The translations under genes were made by a program, and so were the position numbers. DNA of 64,000 bases from Sinorhizobium sp. RAC02. GTDB lineage: Bacteria > Pseudomonadota > Alphaproteobacteria > Rhizobiales > Rhizobiaceae. Location: positions 930,001-994,000 of the forward strand of contig NZ_CP016452.1 in NCBI RefSeq assembly GCF_001713395.1. Reading direction: 5' to 3'. The notes below the pieces were generated by a model. The model saw nothing but the letters and a program-made list of their open reading frames with translations, made no database searches and was not told where the DNA came from. Below are positions 1 to 8,338 of this stretch, in pieces. Every line of letters begins with the position of its first letter. Position 1 is the stretch's first letter.

Positions 1-571
1 AGTCCGGCAGCGTCAGTGCAAGCGGCTCGGTCGCAAGGCGGAATTCGTAGCTCTTCGCAGCCGCATCACCACTGATCGCAAACTGTTTTAGCAGCCACTG
101 CTGGCCGGCGCCGCGCTCCGCCAGGTTTTCCTCCGATAGTTTCATCAGCGCATTTTGTACCGCCTGGCGCGAGACATCATAGCGACGCTGAAGCGCGGCA
201 ACTGTCTGGTTCTCGGTTATGCGTCCGGCAGCGAGGTCACGCAGGATCGCCGCATAAATCTCGTTCTCGCCCTCTCCATCCGTCGTGTCTTCGAGCCGCG
301 CCGTGGCGACCGGGTCGACCGCAAGAAGATAGCCGCCCTCGGCATCGGCCGTCACCAGGTCCCGTTCGGCAAGAATCTGCAAAGCCTTGCGGATCGGTGT
401 TCTCGACACATTGCAGAGCGACGCGAGGGCCTGCTCGGCCAGCCGCTCGCCCGGCGTCATGCCGCGCTCGCCTGCGACGTCCAGTATTTTTTGCGCCAAT
501 TCGACATGGCGAAAGTTGGTGCGCTTCGGCTCCGGGGTCATCTGCGGTTTCTGCCCTCTATCACCGCGCAT
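1..571 (-). CDS. GntR-family regulator with two winged-helix domains (3' end cut off by the window)
   Basis: Reading leftwards from the ATG at 571-569 gives an open frame of 190 codons to the window edge. Residues about 20-88 form a typical GntR winged helix (SRTPIRKALQILAERDLV is the recognition-helix region). A second winged-helix-like segment follows at about 100-160 (YDVSRQAVQNALMKLSEENL), and then the start of an FCD-like ligand domain (SYEFRLATEPLAL). GntR/FCD regulators normally have a single winged helix, so the tandem arrangement is unusual. It is divergent from the polyamine-type ABC operon and is probably its ligand-responsive regulator; this role is inferred from position. The C-terminus lies outside the window. 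Confidence 0.82.
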   Translation of the reverse strand, partial: MRGDRGQKPQMTPEPKRTNFRHVELAQKILDVAGERGMTPGERLAEQALASLCNVSRTPIRKALQILAERDLVTADAEGGYLLAVDPVATARLEDTTDGEGENEIYAAILRDLAAGRITENQTVAALQRRYDVSRQAVQNALMKLSEENLAERGAGQQWLLKQFAISGDAAAKSYEFRLATEPLALTLPD

Positions 572-647
572 GCTGCCCTTTGAGGCGTTGTTTCGCAAGT
601 CCGGAAAAGCGGATTTGCGCTCGCTGCACAAAAATGGCGAAAGCCTA

Positions 648-675
648 TTGACGTATTTTTTTTCTAAATAATACT
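648..675 (+). promoter_or_regulatory. Candidate sigma-70 promoter of the amine operon
   Basis: TTGACG at 648-653 is followed after 15-16 bases by TAATAC/AATACT at 669-675, inside an unusually AT-rich stretch between the divergent GntR gene and the binding-protein gene. It is the only convincing -35/-10 pair in the gap. Called by eye only. Confidence 0.4.
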
Positions 676-753
676 GCCATGCGAGGGGAATGAGACCGGA
701 GAACCGGCGCGCCCTTCAAAGAGGTTGGAACAATCGAAACAAGGGAGTCTTCC

Positions 754-1812
754 GTGAACGCGAAGAACCGACTGACTGCGTCCGCAGCGGCCGCGGCGCT
801 TCTTGCCGCATGCCTTTCGGCGGGCGCGGCCGCCGCCGCCGATCTCGTCATCTCGAACTGGGATGGCTACATGGCGCCTGATATCGCCGATGCCTTCAAG
901 GCCGCGACGGGGCTGGAGATCGAGGTGGTCAACCATGCCACCAACGAAGAGGTCATGGGCAAGTTGATGGCGAGCGGTGGCAAGGGCTACGACGTCGTCT
1001 TCGTCTCCTCGCCGTTTGCCGAAATCCTGAACGGGCAGGGGCTCGCCGAACCGATCGACAAGGCCGCCGTACCGAACCTCGCCAATCTTTATCCCGAAGC
1101 GACCACGCTTGCCTATGACCCCGGCAACACCTTCTCCGTGCCCTATACCTGGGGCTCGACGGGTCTGTGCTACCGCTCCGACCTCGTGGAGGGCACGCCG
1201 GACAGCTGGATGAACCTGCTCCAGCCGACCGACAAGCTGAAGGGCAAGACCACAATGCTCGCCACCGACCGCTGGCTGATGGCGGCCGGCGAGCTGGCCA
1301 AGGGATATTCGGTCAACGAGAAGGACCCGGCGAAGCTGGAGGAGGTGAAGAACCTCCTCATCGAGGCGAAGAAAACCTTGCTCGCCTATGACGACACGAC
1401 CTTTTATTCGAAGCTCGTTTCGGCGGAAGCCTCGCTGGTGCAGGCCTGGGATGGCTGGTGCAATTACGGCATCACCGAGAACAAGGCCATCAAGTTCGTC
1501 GTGCCGAAGGAAGGCTCCGATCTCTGGATCGACACGATCGTCGTGATGAAGAGTTCTGAGAACAAGGAAGCGGCGATGAAGTTCATCAACTTCATCCTCG
1601 ACGCCAAGAACCACGCCTGGGCGGCACAGAACATTCTCTACAAGGTGCCGAACAAGGCGGCGATGGAAAGCCTCGACAAGGCTCTGGCCGAGCAATATCC
1701 GAACATGGCCATGGCCCCGGCCGACCTCGTGAAATTCGAACTGCTGCGCGATCTCGGCACCGCGCAAAAAGACTATTCGCGCATCGTGAGCGAGATCAAG
1801 GCCGCGAACTGA
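754..1812 (+). CDS. Spermidine/putrescine-type ABC transporter substrate-binding protein
   Basis: A 352-residue periplasmic binding protein of the PotD/PotF type. It begins with GTG preceded by the ribosome site AAGGGAG. A clear Sec signal peptide (hydrophobic Ala/Leu core ending near ...AGAAAAA at about residue 28) precedes the mature start DLVISNWDGYMAPD, which is typical of polyamine-binding proteins (SNW.GY). Later segments such as VPYTWGSTGLCYRSD and SLVQAWDGWCNYG fit the same family. It should capture a cationic amine and deliver it to the two permeases encoded next. The exact ligand cannot be read from the sequence; the downstream amine dehydrogenase and aldehyde dehydrogenase support an amine rather than a sugar. 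Confidence 0.9.
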   Translation: MNAKNRLTASAAAAALLAACLSAGAAAAADLVISNWDGYMAPDIADAFKAATGLEIEVVNHATNEEVMGKLMASGGKGYDVVFVSSPFAEILNGQGLAEPIDKAAVPNLANLYPEATTLAYDPGNTFSVPYTWGSTGLCYRSDLVEGTPDSWMNLLQPTDKLKGKTTMLATDRWLMAAGELAKGYSVNEKDPAKLEEVKNLLIEAKKTLLAYDDTTFYSKLVSAEASLVQAWDGWCNYGITENKAIKFVVPKEGSDLWIDTIVVMKSSENKEAAMKFINFILDAKNHAWAAQNILYKVPNKAAMESLDKALAEQYPNMAMAPADLVKFELLRDLGTAQKDYSRIVSEIKAAN

Positions 1813-1912
1813 TCACGCGTTTCCTCCGTGGCGGTTCGTGCCGCCGCGGAGCATTCCAATCCTGAATCCATCGATGCGCGGGCGCCGATTGCGGCCCCGC
1901 GGGAGCAGAATA

Positions 1913-2779
1913 TTGTCCTTCAACGCCACCAGACCGACCCTGCTCGCCGCGCCCGGCGTTGCCTGGCTCGTCGCCTTCATGGTGGTGCCGTGCCTGCTGG
2001 TGCTGAGCTATGCTTTCTTCCAGCGCGGCGTCTGGGGCGGGGTGGAATATACGTTCACGCTGGAAAACTTCGCCCGCGTCGTCGATCCGCTTTACGCAAA
2101 GATCTTTCTCAATTCCGCGCGCATCGCGCTGACGGCGACGGTGGTCGCAATCCTCATCGCCTATCCCGCCGCTTATGCGATCTCGCGCGCGCCAAGAATG
2201 ACGCAGCCGATCCTGCTGTTCTTCGCGGTTCTGCCCTTCTGGAGCAACTACCTGATCCGCACCTACGCCTGGATCGTGCTGCTCAACCGTGAAGGCCTGA
2301 TCAACAATCTGCTGCGCACGCTCGGCTATACGGGCGAGCCGCTCTCGATGCTCTATACCGAGAGTGCCGTCATCATTGGCCTCGTCTACAATTACCTGCC
2401 CTTCGTCATCCTTGCGATCTATTCCACACTCTCGCGGCTGAACCCGGAACTGATGGAAGCCTCGCGCGATCTCGGCGCCGGTCCCGTCCGCACCTTCTTG
2501 CGTGTCACGCTGCCACTCACTCTGCCGGGCGTTGCCGCCGGTGGCGTCTTCGTCTTCGTGCTCTCCATCGGCAATTTCGTGACACCCGCCCTGCTCGGCG
2601 GCGGGCGGTTCCAGATGGTCGGCAATCTCGTCTACGATCAGTTCCTGACCGCCAATGACTGGCCCTTCGGCGCAGCGCTGGGTGCGGCGCTGATCCTGAC
2701 CATGATCGTGCTGCTTCTCCTGCAAGCCCGCGCCACGGCGCATGCCTCCGGCGAGCGAAAAGCGGAGGCGGAGCGATGA
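1913..2779 (+). CDS. Polyamine-type ABC transporter permease (PotB/PotH-like)
   Basis: An inner-membrane permease of 288 residues with about six transmembrane segments. The binding-protein-dependent transport EAA loop is near the C-terminal half (LMEASRDLGAGPVRTFLRVTLP), the site that docks on the ATPase. The frame is open from a GTG at 1838, but the family-like N-terminus (LSFNATRPTLLAAPGVAWLV) begins at a TTG at 1913 with a GGGAG ribosome site 9-13 bases upstream, so I chose TTG; an ATG at 1874 is the other option. It pairs with the next permease, whose start codon overlaps this stop (ATGA). Confidence 0.88.
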   Translation: MSFNATRPTLLAAPGVAWLVAFMVVPCLLVLSYAFFQRGVWGGVEYTFTLENFARVVDPLYAKIFLNSARIALTATVVAILIAYPAAYAISRAPRMTQPILLFFAVLPFWSNYLIRTYAWIVLLNREGLINNLLRTLGYTGEPLSMLYTESAVIIGLVYNYLPFVILAIYSTLSRLNPELMEASRDLGAGPVRTFLRVTLPLTLPGVAAGGVFVFVLSIGNFVTPALLGGGRFQMVGNLVYDQFLTANDWPFGAALGAALILTMIVLLLLQARATAHASGERKAEAER

Positions 2780-3567
2780 GCGCGGCCCTTTCCCGCAAGC
2801 TGCCGGGCCGTATCGTTCTCTTGCTGGTCTTCGGCTTCCTCTACCTGCCGATCGCCGTGCTGGTGCTGCTCTCCTTCAACGACAGCGGCCTGCCGACCTC
2901 CTGGTCCGGCTTTTCCACCCGCTGGTACGGCGCGCTGGTAGCCAATACCGATATCCTGCGCGCCGCCTGGAACACGCTGATCGTCGCCGTCTTCGCGACC
3001 GTCATCTCCACGGTGCTCGGCACCCTGCTGGCGCTCGGCATGGAAACGCGGCGGCGGAAAAGCAACGGGCTGGAAGCGCTCGCCTTCGCGCCGATGGTCA
3101 TCCCCGATATCGTGCTTGCGGTGGCGCTTCTCACCTTCTTCTCGCGCCTCGGCCTGGCGATGGGCCTGCACACCATCATCATCAGCCACGTCATCTTCGA
3201 CCTCGCCTTCGTCTGCTCGGTGGTGCGGGCGCGGCTGAAACATTTCGACTTTTCCATCGTCGAGGCCTCGCGTGATCTCGGCGCCTCCGGCTGGACGACC
3301 TTCTGGCGCGTCACCTTTCGGGTGCTGCTGCCGTCGATTGTCGCGGGCGCGCTGCTCGCCTTCACGCTCTCGGTCGACGAGTTCATCATCGCCTTCTTCA
3401 CGGCGGGCGCCGGGCGCTCGTCGATCACCCTTCCCATGCAGATCTATTCGATGATCCGCTTCGGCATCACGCCGGAGGTCAACGCGCTCGCCACCGTCGT
3501 GATGGGCGTCAGCGCGACGGCGCTCCTGATCTCGCAATGGCTCAACAGAGAACAGCAGGTCCCATGA
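2776..3567 (+). CDS. Polyamine-type ABC transporter permease (PotC/PotI-like)
   Basis: A 263-residue second permease with about six transmembrane helices and the EAA loop VEASRDLGASGWTTFWRVTF followed by LLPSIVAGALLAFTLSVDEF, a hallmark of PotC/PotI proteins. The ATG overlaps the preceding stop codon, indicating translational coupling and a heterodimeric channel. Its own stop overlaps the ATPase start in the same way. Transport of a cationic amine is inferred from family membership. Confidence 0.9.
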   Translation: MSAALSRKLPGRIVLLLVFGFLYLPIAVLVLLSFNDSGLPTSWSGFSTRWYGALVANTDILRAAWNTLIVAVFATVISTVLGTLLALGMETRRRKSNGLEALAFAPMVIPDIVLAVALLTFFSRLGLAMGLHTIIISHVIFDLAFVCSVVRARLKHFDFSIVEASRDLGASGWTTFWRVTFRVLLPSIVAGALLAFTLSVDEFIIAFFTAGAGRSSITLPMQIYSMIRFGITPEVNALATVVMGVSATALLISQWLNREQQVP

Positions 3568-4616
3568 CGTCATCGAACAACCCGATCCTGCGTATCGAGG
3601 GCGTCGGCAAGTCATTCGGGCCGGTGACGGCGGTCGACAATGTTTCGCTCGACATCCGCGAGAACGAATTCTTCGCGCTGCTCGGTCCATCGGGCTGCGG
3701 CAAGACCACGCTGCTGCGCATGCTCGCCGGCTTCGAGAGCCTGACTACAGGCCGCATCCTGCTCGAAGGCAAGGATATCTCGCCGCTGCCGCCGGAAAAG
3801 CGGCCGCTCAACCTGATGTTCCAGTCCTATGCGCTGTTTCCCCATATGACGGTGCGGCAGAACCTGTCCTACGGCCTCGAAATGGAGCGCTTCCCCAAGG
3901 CCGATATCCGCCGCCGGGTCGACGACACGATGGGAATGACGGACCTGACGCCCTTTGCCGACCGAAAGCCGGATCAACTGTCCGGTGGTCAAAAGCAGCG
4001 CGTGGCGCTCGCCCGTGCGCTGGTGAAGCGGCCGAAGGTGCTGCTGCTGGACGAACCGCTCGGCGCGCTCGACAAGAAGCTGCGCGAACGGATGCAGCTT
4101 GAACTGAAGCGCATGCAGAACGAAGCCGGCATCACCTTCATCATCGTGACGCATGACCAGGAGGAAGCGCTGGTGATGGCCGACCGTATGGCGATCCTGA
4201 AGGACGGGCGCCTGTTGCAGGTCGGGGCGCCGGAAGAGGTCTATGAGCGCCCGACCGACCGGTTCGTGGCGAATTTCATCGGCGTGATGAATTTCATCGA
4301 CGGCAAGGTGGGCGTCGATGGCCTCTTCGCTGCGGAAGGCCTCCAGGTGAAGGCTGCGGGTGGGAAACCCGGAGCGGCGACGCTTGCCATCCGCCCGGAA
4401 AACATCGTCATCGGCCCGCCGGGGGATCATCCGGTCGCCGGCACGATTGCCGATATCGCTTATCACGGGCTCGACCGGGTGCTGCATGTCAAAACCGCGG
4501 CTAGCGAGGCGCCACTTCAGGTCCGCATCCCCGCGAGCGGGGCGGGCAACTGGAAGATCGGCGATGTGCTGAGCCTCAAGATCGACCCGGCGAAATGCCG
4601 GCTCTTCCATGAATAA
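3564..4616 (+). CDS. Polyamine-type ABC transporter ATP-binding protein (PotA/PotG-like)
   Basis: A 350-residue ATPase that energises the importer. Walker A GPSGCGKTT is at about residues 41-49, the Q-loop is in FQSYALFPHMTV, the signature LSGGQKQR is near 138, and Walker B LLLDEPLGALD and the switch His in IIVTHDQEEA follow. The C-terminal extension (from about 245) is a TOBE-type regulatory domain. An upstream in-frame ATG at 3537 exists, but the ATG at 3564 overlaps the previous stop (ATGA) and begins just before the conserved domain, so it is preferred. Confidence 0.92.
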   Translation: MTSSNNPILRIEGVGKSFGPVTAVDNVSLDIRENEFFALLGPSGCGKTTLLRMLAGFESLTTGRILLEGKDISPLPPEKRPLNLMFQSYALFPHMTVRQNLSYGLEMERFPKADIRRRVDDTMGMTDLTPFADRKPDQLSGGQKQRVALARALVKRPKVLLLDEPLGALDKKLRERMQLELKRMQNEAGITFIIVTHDQEEALVMADRMAILKDGRLLQVGAPEEVYERPTDRFVANFIGVMNFIDGKVGVDGLFAAEGLQVKAAGGKPGAATLAIRPENIVIGPPGDHPVAGTIADIAYHGLDRVLHVKTAASEAPLQVRIPASGAGNWKIGDVLSLKIDPAKCRLFHE

Positions 4617-4629
4617 AGAGGGAAACACC

Positions 4630-5922
4630 ATGTCCAAGACGATAGCATTCTTCCCGGAAGCGGCCTTCGGGCCGGCGCTGAACTCGGTCGGCATCGCCCA
4701 AGCCGTCGAGGCGCTCGGTCACAAGGCGGTCTTCCTGTCCGATCCCGGCTTCGTCTCCGTCTATGAAGGATATGGTTTCGAGGCCCATGCGGTGAACCTC
4801 TCCGAGCCCATGCCGCCGGAGCAGATGGCGAAATTCTGGGAGGATTTTATCAACGGCCACATCCCGAATTTCCGGAAATCCCCCTACGACCAGGTCGACA
4901 ACTACGTAAAGGATTGCTGGACGGCAATCGTCGACAGCGCCAAATGGGCCCAAAAAGACCTGCCAGGCGTGTTGGCAAGAATCAAACCGGACCTCATCTG
5001 TGTCGACAACGTCATTCTCTTCCCGGCAATCAAGCAGTTCGGCAAACCCTGGGTGCGCATTATCTCCTGCTCGGAAAACGAGATCGAAGACCCAGAGATT
5101 CCACCGCACCTTTCCGGCTGCGGCGAGAAGGATTTTGCCGGCCATACCGCCTATCGCGATCACTTCAACGCGGTGATCAAGCCGATCCACGACGATTTCA
5201 ACGGCTTCCTCGGCGAGAACGGCGAGGCGGCCTATCCGATCGGCCAGTTCTTCGAGGCCTCGCCCTTCATGAACCTGCTACTCTATCCGGAGGCGGTGAA
5301 GTTCGACCGCGAACATGCGCTCGATCCGAAACAGTTCCAGTATCTCGAAGGCTGCGTGCGCAAGGAAAAGCCCTACGAGGTGCCGGCGTTCTCCGAAAAC
5401 AACGACAGGCCGTTGCTGTATATTTCCTTCGGCTCGCTCGGAGCGGGGGACACCGATCTCCTGAAGCGCCTGATTACGACGATCGGCAAGTTGCCCTATC
5501 GCGCGCTGGTCAATGTCGGCGACTACAAGGATCAGTATGAGGACCTGCCGGGCAACATCATCGTCGACAGCTGGTTCCCGCAGCCGTCTCTTATTCCGCA
5601 GGTCGATGCGGTAATCCATCACGGTGGCAACAACTCGTTCACGGAGTGCCTCTATTTCGGCAAGCCGGCAATCATCATGCCCTATGTCTGGGATGGTCAC
5701 GATAACGCGACCCGCGTCGACGAGACCGGCCACGGTTTCAAGATGCCGCGCTACGACTGGGCAGATCCGGACCTTGCGGCAAAACTCGACGCCTGCGTCA
5801 ACAACCCGACCATGAAGACACGCCTTGCCGCCACCAGCGCGCATATGCAGGCGCGCAACGGCCCGAAGAAGGCGGCCGGCATTCTCGACGAACTTGTGAA
5901 GACGGGTGCCTACAATGGTTGA
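4630..5922 (+). CDS. GT1-family glycosyltransferase (UGT/macrolide-glycosyltransferase type)
   Basis: A 430-residue protein with the two Rossmann-like halves of GT-B enzymes. The N-terminal half starts KTIAFFPEAAFGPALNS. The C-terminal half holds the nucleotide-sugar motif HHGGNNSFTECLYFGKPAI near residue 330, followed by MPYVWDGHDNATRV, equivalent to the PSPG box. Start ATG 4630 follows AAAGAGGG; an earlier ATG at 4609 overlaps the ATPase stop. It should transfer a sugar from a nucleotide donor to a small acceptor in the cytoplasm. It lies 13 bases behind the ATPase gene and overlaps the first cupin gene, so it belongs firmly to the transport operon, which is unusual. The acceptor is unknown; it may be the imported amine or an intermediate. 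Confidence 0.85.
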   Translation: MSKTIAFFPEAAFGPALNSVGIAQAVEALGHKAVFLSDPGFVSVYEGYGFEAHAVNLSEPMPPEQMAKFWEDFINGHIPNFRKSPYDQVDNYVKDCWTAIVDSAKWAQKDLPGVLARIKPDLICVDNVILFPAIKQFGKPWVRIISCSENEIEDPEIPPHLSGCGEKDFAGHTAYRDHFNAVIKPIHDDFNGFLGENGEAAYPIGQFFEASPFMNLLLYPEAVKFDREHALDPKQFQYLEGCVRKEKPYEVPAFSENNDRPLLYISFGSLGAGDTDLLKRLITTIGKLPYRALVNVGDYKDQYEDLPGNIIVDSWFPQPSLIPQVDAVIHHGGNNSFTECLYFGKPAIIMPYVWDGHDNATRVDETGHGFKMPRYDWADPDLAAKLDACVNNPTMKTRLAATSAHMQARNGPKKAAGILDELVKTGAYNG

Positions 5923-6277
5923 GACGACAAAATCCTCCGCCCCGCATATCTACGAGGCCACGACCTTTCCCGATCTCGTCGACTGGGGCAGCCAGCCGGA
6001 TAGTCTTGAGGGCCAGTCCCATTCCTCCGGTCGCCTCGTCTTCAAGGGGCCGAACAACCAGCCCGAATCCGGCATCTGGGTCTGCACGCCCGGCCGCTGG
6101 CGGCTGTCGATCCCGCGCGACGAATTCTGCCATTTCGTGGCGGGAAGGGCGGTCTATCGTTCGGATGACGGCGAGGTCATCGAGGTCGAGGCCGGCACCG
6201 TCGTCCTGTTCCGGGCCGGCTGGACCGGCGAATGCACTGTCATCGAGACCATGCGCAATATCTACATGCTGGCCTGA
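5915..6277 (+). CDS. Small cupin-domain protein, copy 1
   Basis: A single-domain cupin of 120 residues resembling the DUF861/EutQ/ureidoglycine-aminohydrolase group. A double-stranded beta-helix core is seen from SGRLVFKGP to TVVLFRAGWTGECTV. Metal-ligand-like residues are sparse: IPRDEFCHFVAGRAVYRSDDGEVIEV has one Glu and one His in the first motif. The ATG at 5915 overlaps the glycosyltransferase stop; a GTG at 5906 is also open. It is clearly paralogous to the next gene (SESGLWICTPGKW against PESGIWVCTPGRW). The reaction is unknown. Confidence 0.85.
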   Translation: MVETTKSSAPHIYEATTFPDLVDWGSQPDSLEGQSHSSGRLVFKGPNNQPESGIWVCTPGRWRLSIPRDEFCHFVAGRAVYRSDDGEVIEVEAGTVVLFRAGWTGECTVIETMRNIYMLA

Positions 6278-6304
6278 CGCAAAAAGAAACCGAAAGGAAA
6301 CCCC

Positions 6305-6652
6305 ATGACCGCGACACCATTGATGCGCAAGCCGCTGGAAGAAACCGACCTCAAGGACTGGGGCGTGATCCCCACCATGATCGAGGGCGAAAGCCGCACC
6401 TCCGGCAAGGTCATCTACAAGGGGCCGAACGGCGAGTCCGAAAGCGGCCTATGGATCTGCACTCCCGGCAAATGGTTCTGCCACGTCACCAGCGACGAGT
6501 TCTGCCACTTCCTCGAAGGCCGCTGCACCTATGTGCATAAGAGCGGCGAGGTGATCGAGATCACGCCGGATACCGCGGCGTTCTTTCCGAAGGACTGGAA
6601 GGGCGAGTGCACCGTGCATGAAACGGTGAAGAAGGTCTACATGATCCGGTAA
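6305..6652 (+). CDS. Small cupin-domain protein, copy 2
   Basis: A 115-residue paralogue of the cupin just upstream. The two share the pattern KGPN..SESGLW.CTPG.W, then SDEFCHFLEG and FPKDWKGECTVHETV.K.YM. The shared DEFCHF..G segment is the first cupin motif. It starts at an ATG 27 bases after the first cupin stop, with GAAAGGAAA upstream. Tandem small cupins could form a heterodimer or act on successive intermediates. Members of this superfamily isomerise, decarboxylate or hydrolyse small nitrogenous molecules, but no specific function can be assigned. Confidence 0.85.
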   Translation: MTATPLMRKPLEETDLKDWGVIPTMIEGESRTSGKVIYKGPNGESESGLWICTPGKWFCHVTSDEFCHFLEGRCTYVHKSGEVIEITPDTAAFFPKDWKGECTVHETVKKVYMIR

Positions 6653-6673
6653 GGGGCCGCCTCTCATCCGCCT

Positions 6674-6763
6674 GTCGGCACCTTCTCCCCGCTAGCGGCG
6701 AAGGGACTTGCCGCGCCGTTTCGTCTCTCTCGCCCCGCTTGCGGGGAGAGGGCGGGGTGAGGG
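6674..6763. repeat. GC-rich intergenic palindromic element
   Basis: Two adjacent hairpins fill most of the gap between the second cupin and the aldehyde dehydrogenase. The first is CCTTCTCCCCGC/GCGGCGAAGG-like (about 6681-6704). The second is CCCCGC-TT-GCGGGG flanked by CTCT/AGAG (6727-6750). Short palindromes with the core CCCCGCTTGCGGGG recur between genes in rhizobial genomes. Here it lies inside an operon and could act as an mRNA processing or attenuation site. There is no T-run, so it is not a typical terminator. Confidence 0.6.
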
Positions 6764-6805
6764 ACGAGCAAGTTTTCTGCGTGATGGAACCTCAAGGAAA
6801 ATACC

Positions 6806-8311
6806 ATGTTTAACCCTGCCGAACCCGTCTTCTACCGGCATCCGGCCTATTTCCCGAGCGAGGGTACGCGCCACACGGTGATCGATCCCGCGACGTTCGC
6901 GGCCGTCGGCACCATCGCCGACACGACGCTGGCGGAGATGGAAACGGCGCTCGACGCTGCCGGGAAGGCGCAGCGCGACTGGAAGCGGCTCGACGCCAAG
7001 ACACGCGCGACCATTCTCCACCGTATCGCCAACCGTATCGAGGCGACGGACATGCGGCGCTGCGTGGAACTGATGTCGCGCGAGATGGGCAAACCCTATC
7101 CGGAGGCGATCGGCGAGGTTGCCAATTGCGCCGGGGCCTTCCGCTATTTCGCGGAAATGGCCCGCGACGAGGCCGGCAAGGTGGCGGGCACGACGCAGGC
7201 GGGCTCCTTCCAGCACGCGCGCTACGAGGCACTCGGCACCAGCGTGCACATCATGCCGTTCAATTTCCCGATTCTGCTGATGTGCTGGACGGTCGCCGCG
7301 TCGCTAGCCTCCGGCAATGCCTGCATCATCAAGCCGGCGCCGGCGACGACGCTGTCGACGCTGGAGTTCATGCAGGTGTTTGAGGCATTGCCGGAGGGTT
7401 TGATTGCCTGCCTGCCGGGCGGGGTCGAACTCGGCAGCGCGCTGATCGCTTCACCGAAGACCCATGCGGTGGCCTTCACCGGTTCGGTTGCCGCCGGCAA
7501 GGCTGTGGCCATGGCCGCAGCGGCTGAGATGAAGCCTGCCGTCATCGAGGCCGGCGGCTCGGATCCGATGATCATCACCGCACATGCGCCGCTCGACGTG
7601 GCCGCCGCCGGTGCCGTCACCGCTGCCTTCCACATGTCCGGCCAGGTTTGTACCTCGGCGGAGCGCTTCTTTGTCGTCGATGCGGTGCATGACGAATTCA
7701 TCGAGAAATTTGTTGCTGAAACGAAGCGCCTGCGCATCGGCAACGGGCTCACCCGTGCCGAGATCGGTCCGCTCGTCAGCGAGGCGGCGCGGGCGAAGGT
7801 CATCCGGCTGGTCGAGGATGCCAAGGCGAAAGGCGCGACCGTCGTGATCGGTGGAAAGATACCGGAGAGCGAGCCCGTCGGCTGGTTCTACGAGCCGACC
7901 ATCCTCACCAACTGCACGCCGGACATGGCGATCCTGCGCGAGGAGTGTTTCGGTCCTGTTGCCGCCGTCATGCGGGTCGCTGATTTCGACGAGGCGATCG
8001 AGCGAGCGAACGACAGCGAATTCGGCCTAGGGGCTTCGGTCTTCACCACGTCACTCGAAGAGGCGATGGAGGCGGCGGACCGGTTGGAGGCGGGCATGGT
8101 GTGGATCAACAATCCGCTGATCGACAACGATGCGCTGCCCTTCGGTGGCTGGAAGAAATCCGGCCTTGGCCGCGAGCTTTCCAAACTCGGCCTCGATGCC
8201 TTCCGCCGCTCCAAGATGGTCATCATCGACCACAAGCCAGTGATTCAGAGCTGGTGGTACCCCTATCCAGACGACTGGTTCTACGAGGAGGGCGGGCGCA
8301 AGCACGTCTGA
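6806..8311 (+). CDS. NAD(P)-dependent aldehyde dehydrogenase
   Basis: A 501-residue aldehyde dehydrogenase superfamily member. It shows the cofactor segment MPFNFPILLMCWTVA, the glycine motif FTGSVAAGKAV, the general-base Glu in VIEAGGSDPMI, and the catalytic Cys in GQVCTSAERF near residue 281. The C-terminal part FGGWKKSGLGRELSKLGLDAF is typical of semialdehyde dehydrogenases. With the amine dehydrogenase-like gene 27 bases downstream and the polyamine importer upstream, it probably oxidises the omega-aldehyde released by deamination to the acid. Substrate identity is inferred from context. Confidence 0.92.
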   Translation: MFNPAEPVFYRHPAYFPSEGTRHTVIDPATFAAVGTIADTTLAEMETALDAAGKAQRDWKRLDAKTRATILHRIANRIEATDMRRCVELMSREMGKPYPEAIGEVANCAGAFRYFAEMARDEAGKVAGTTQAGSFQHARYEALGTSVHIMPFNFPILLMCWTVAASLASGNACIIKPAPATTLSTLEFMQVFEALPEGLIACLPGGVELGSALIASPKTHAVAFTGSVAAGKAVAMAAAAEMKPAVIEAGGSDPMIITAHAPLDVAAAGAVTAAFHMSGQVCTSAERFFVVDAVHDEFIEKFVAETKRLRIGNGLTRAEIGPLVSEAARAKVIRLVEDAKAKGATVVIGGKIPESEPVGWFYEPTILTNCTPDMAILREECFGPVAAVMRVADFDEAIERANDSEFGLGASVFTTSLEEAMEAADRLEAGMVWINNPLIDNDALPFGGWKKSGLGRELSKLGLDAFRRSKMVIIDHKPVIQSWWYPYPDDWFYEEGGRKHV

Positions 8312-8338
8312 AACCGGCAATTCTTTGAGGAAAAGACA

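Noticed and set aside
4609..5922. Biosynthetic gene cluster reading because of the GT1 gene
   Set aside because: No polyketide, peptide-synthetase or terpene genes are near; all neighbours are transport and catabolic genes.
6727..6750. Hairpin between cupin and aldehyde dehydrogenase as an operon terminator
   Set aside because: No T-run, and the same core palindrome is a known kind of scattered intergenic repeat; kept as a repeat.
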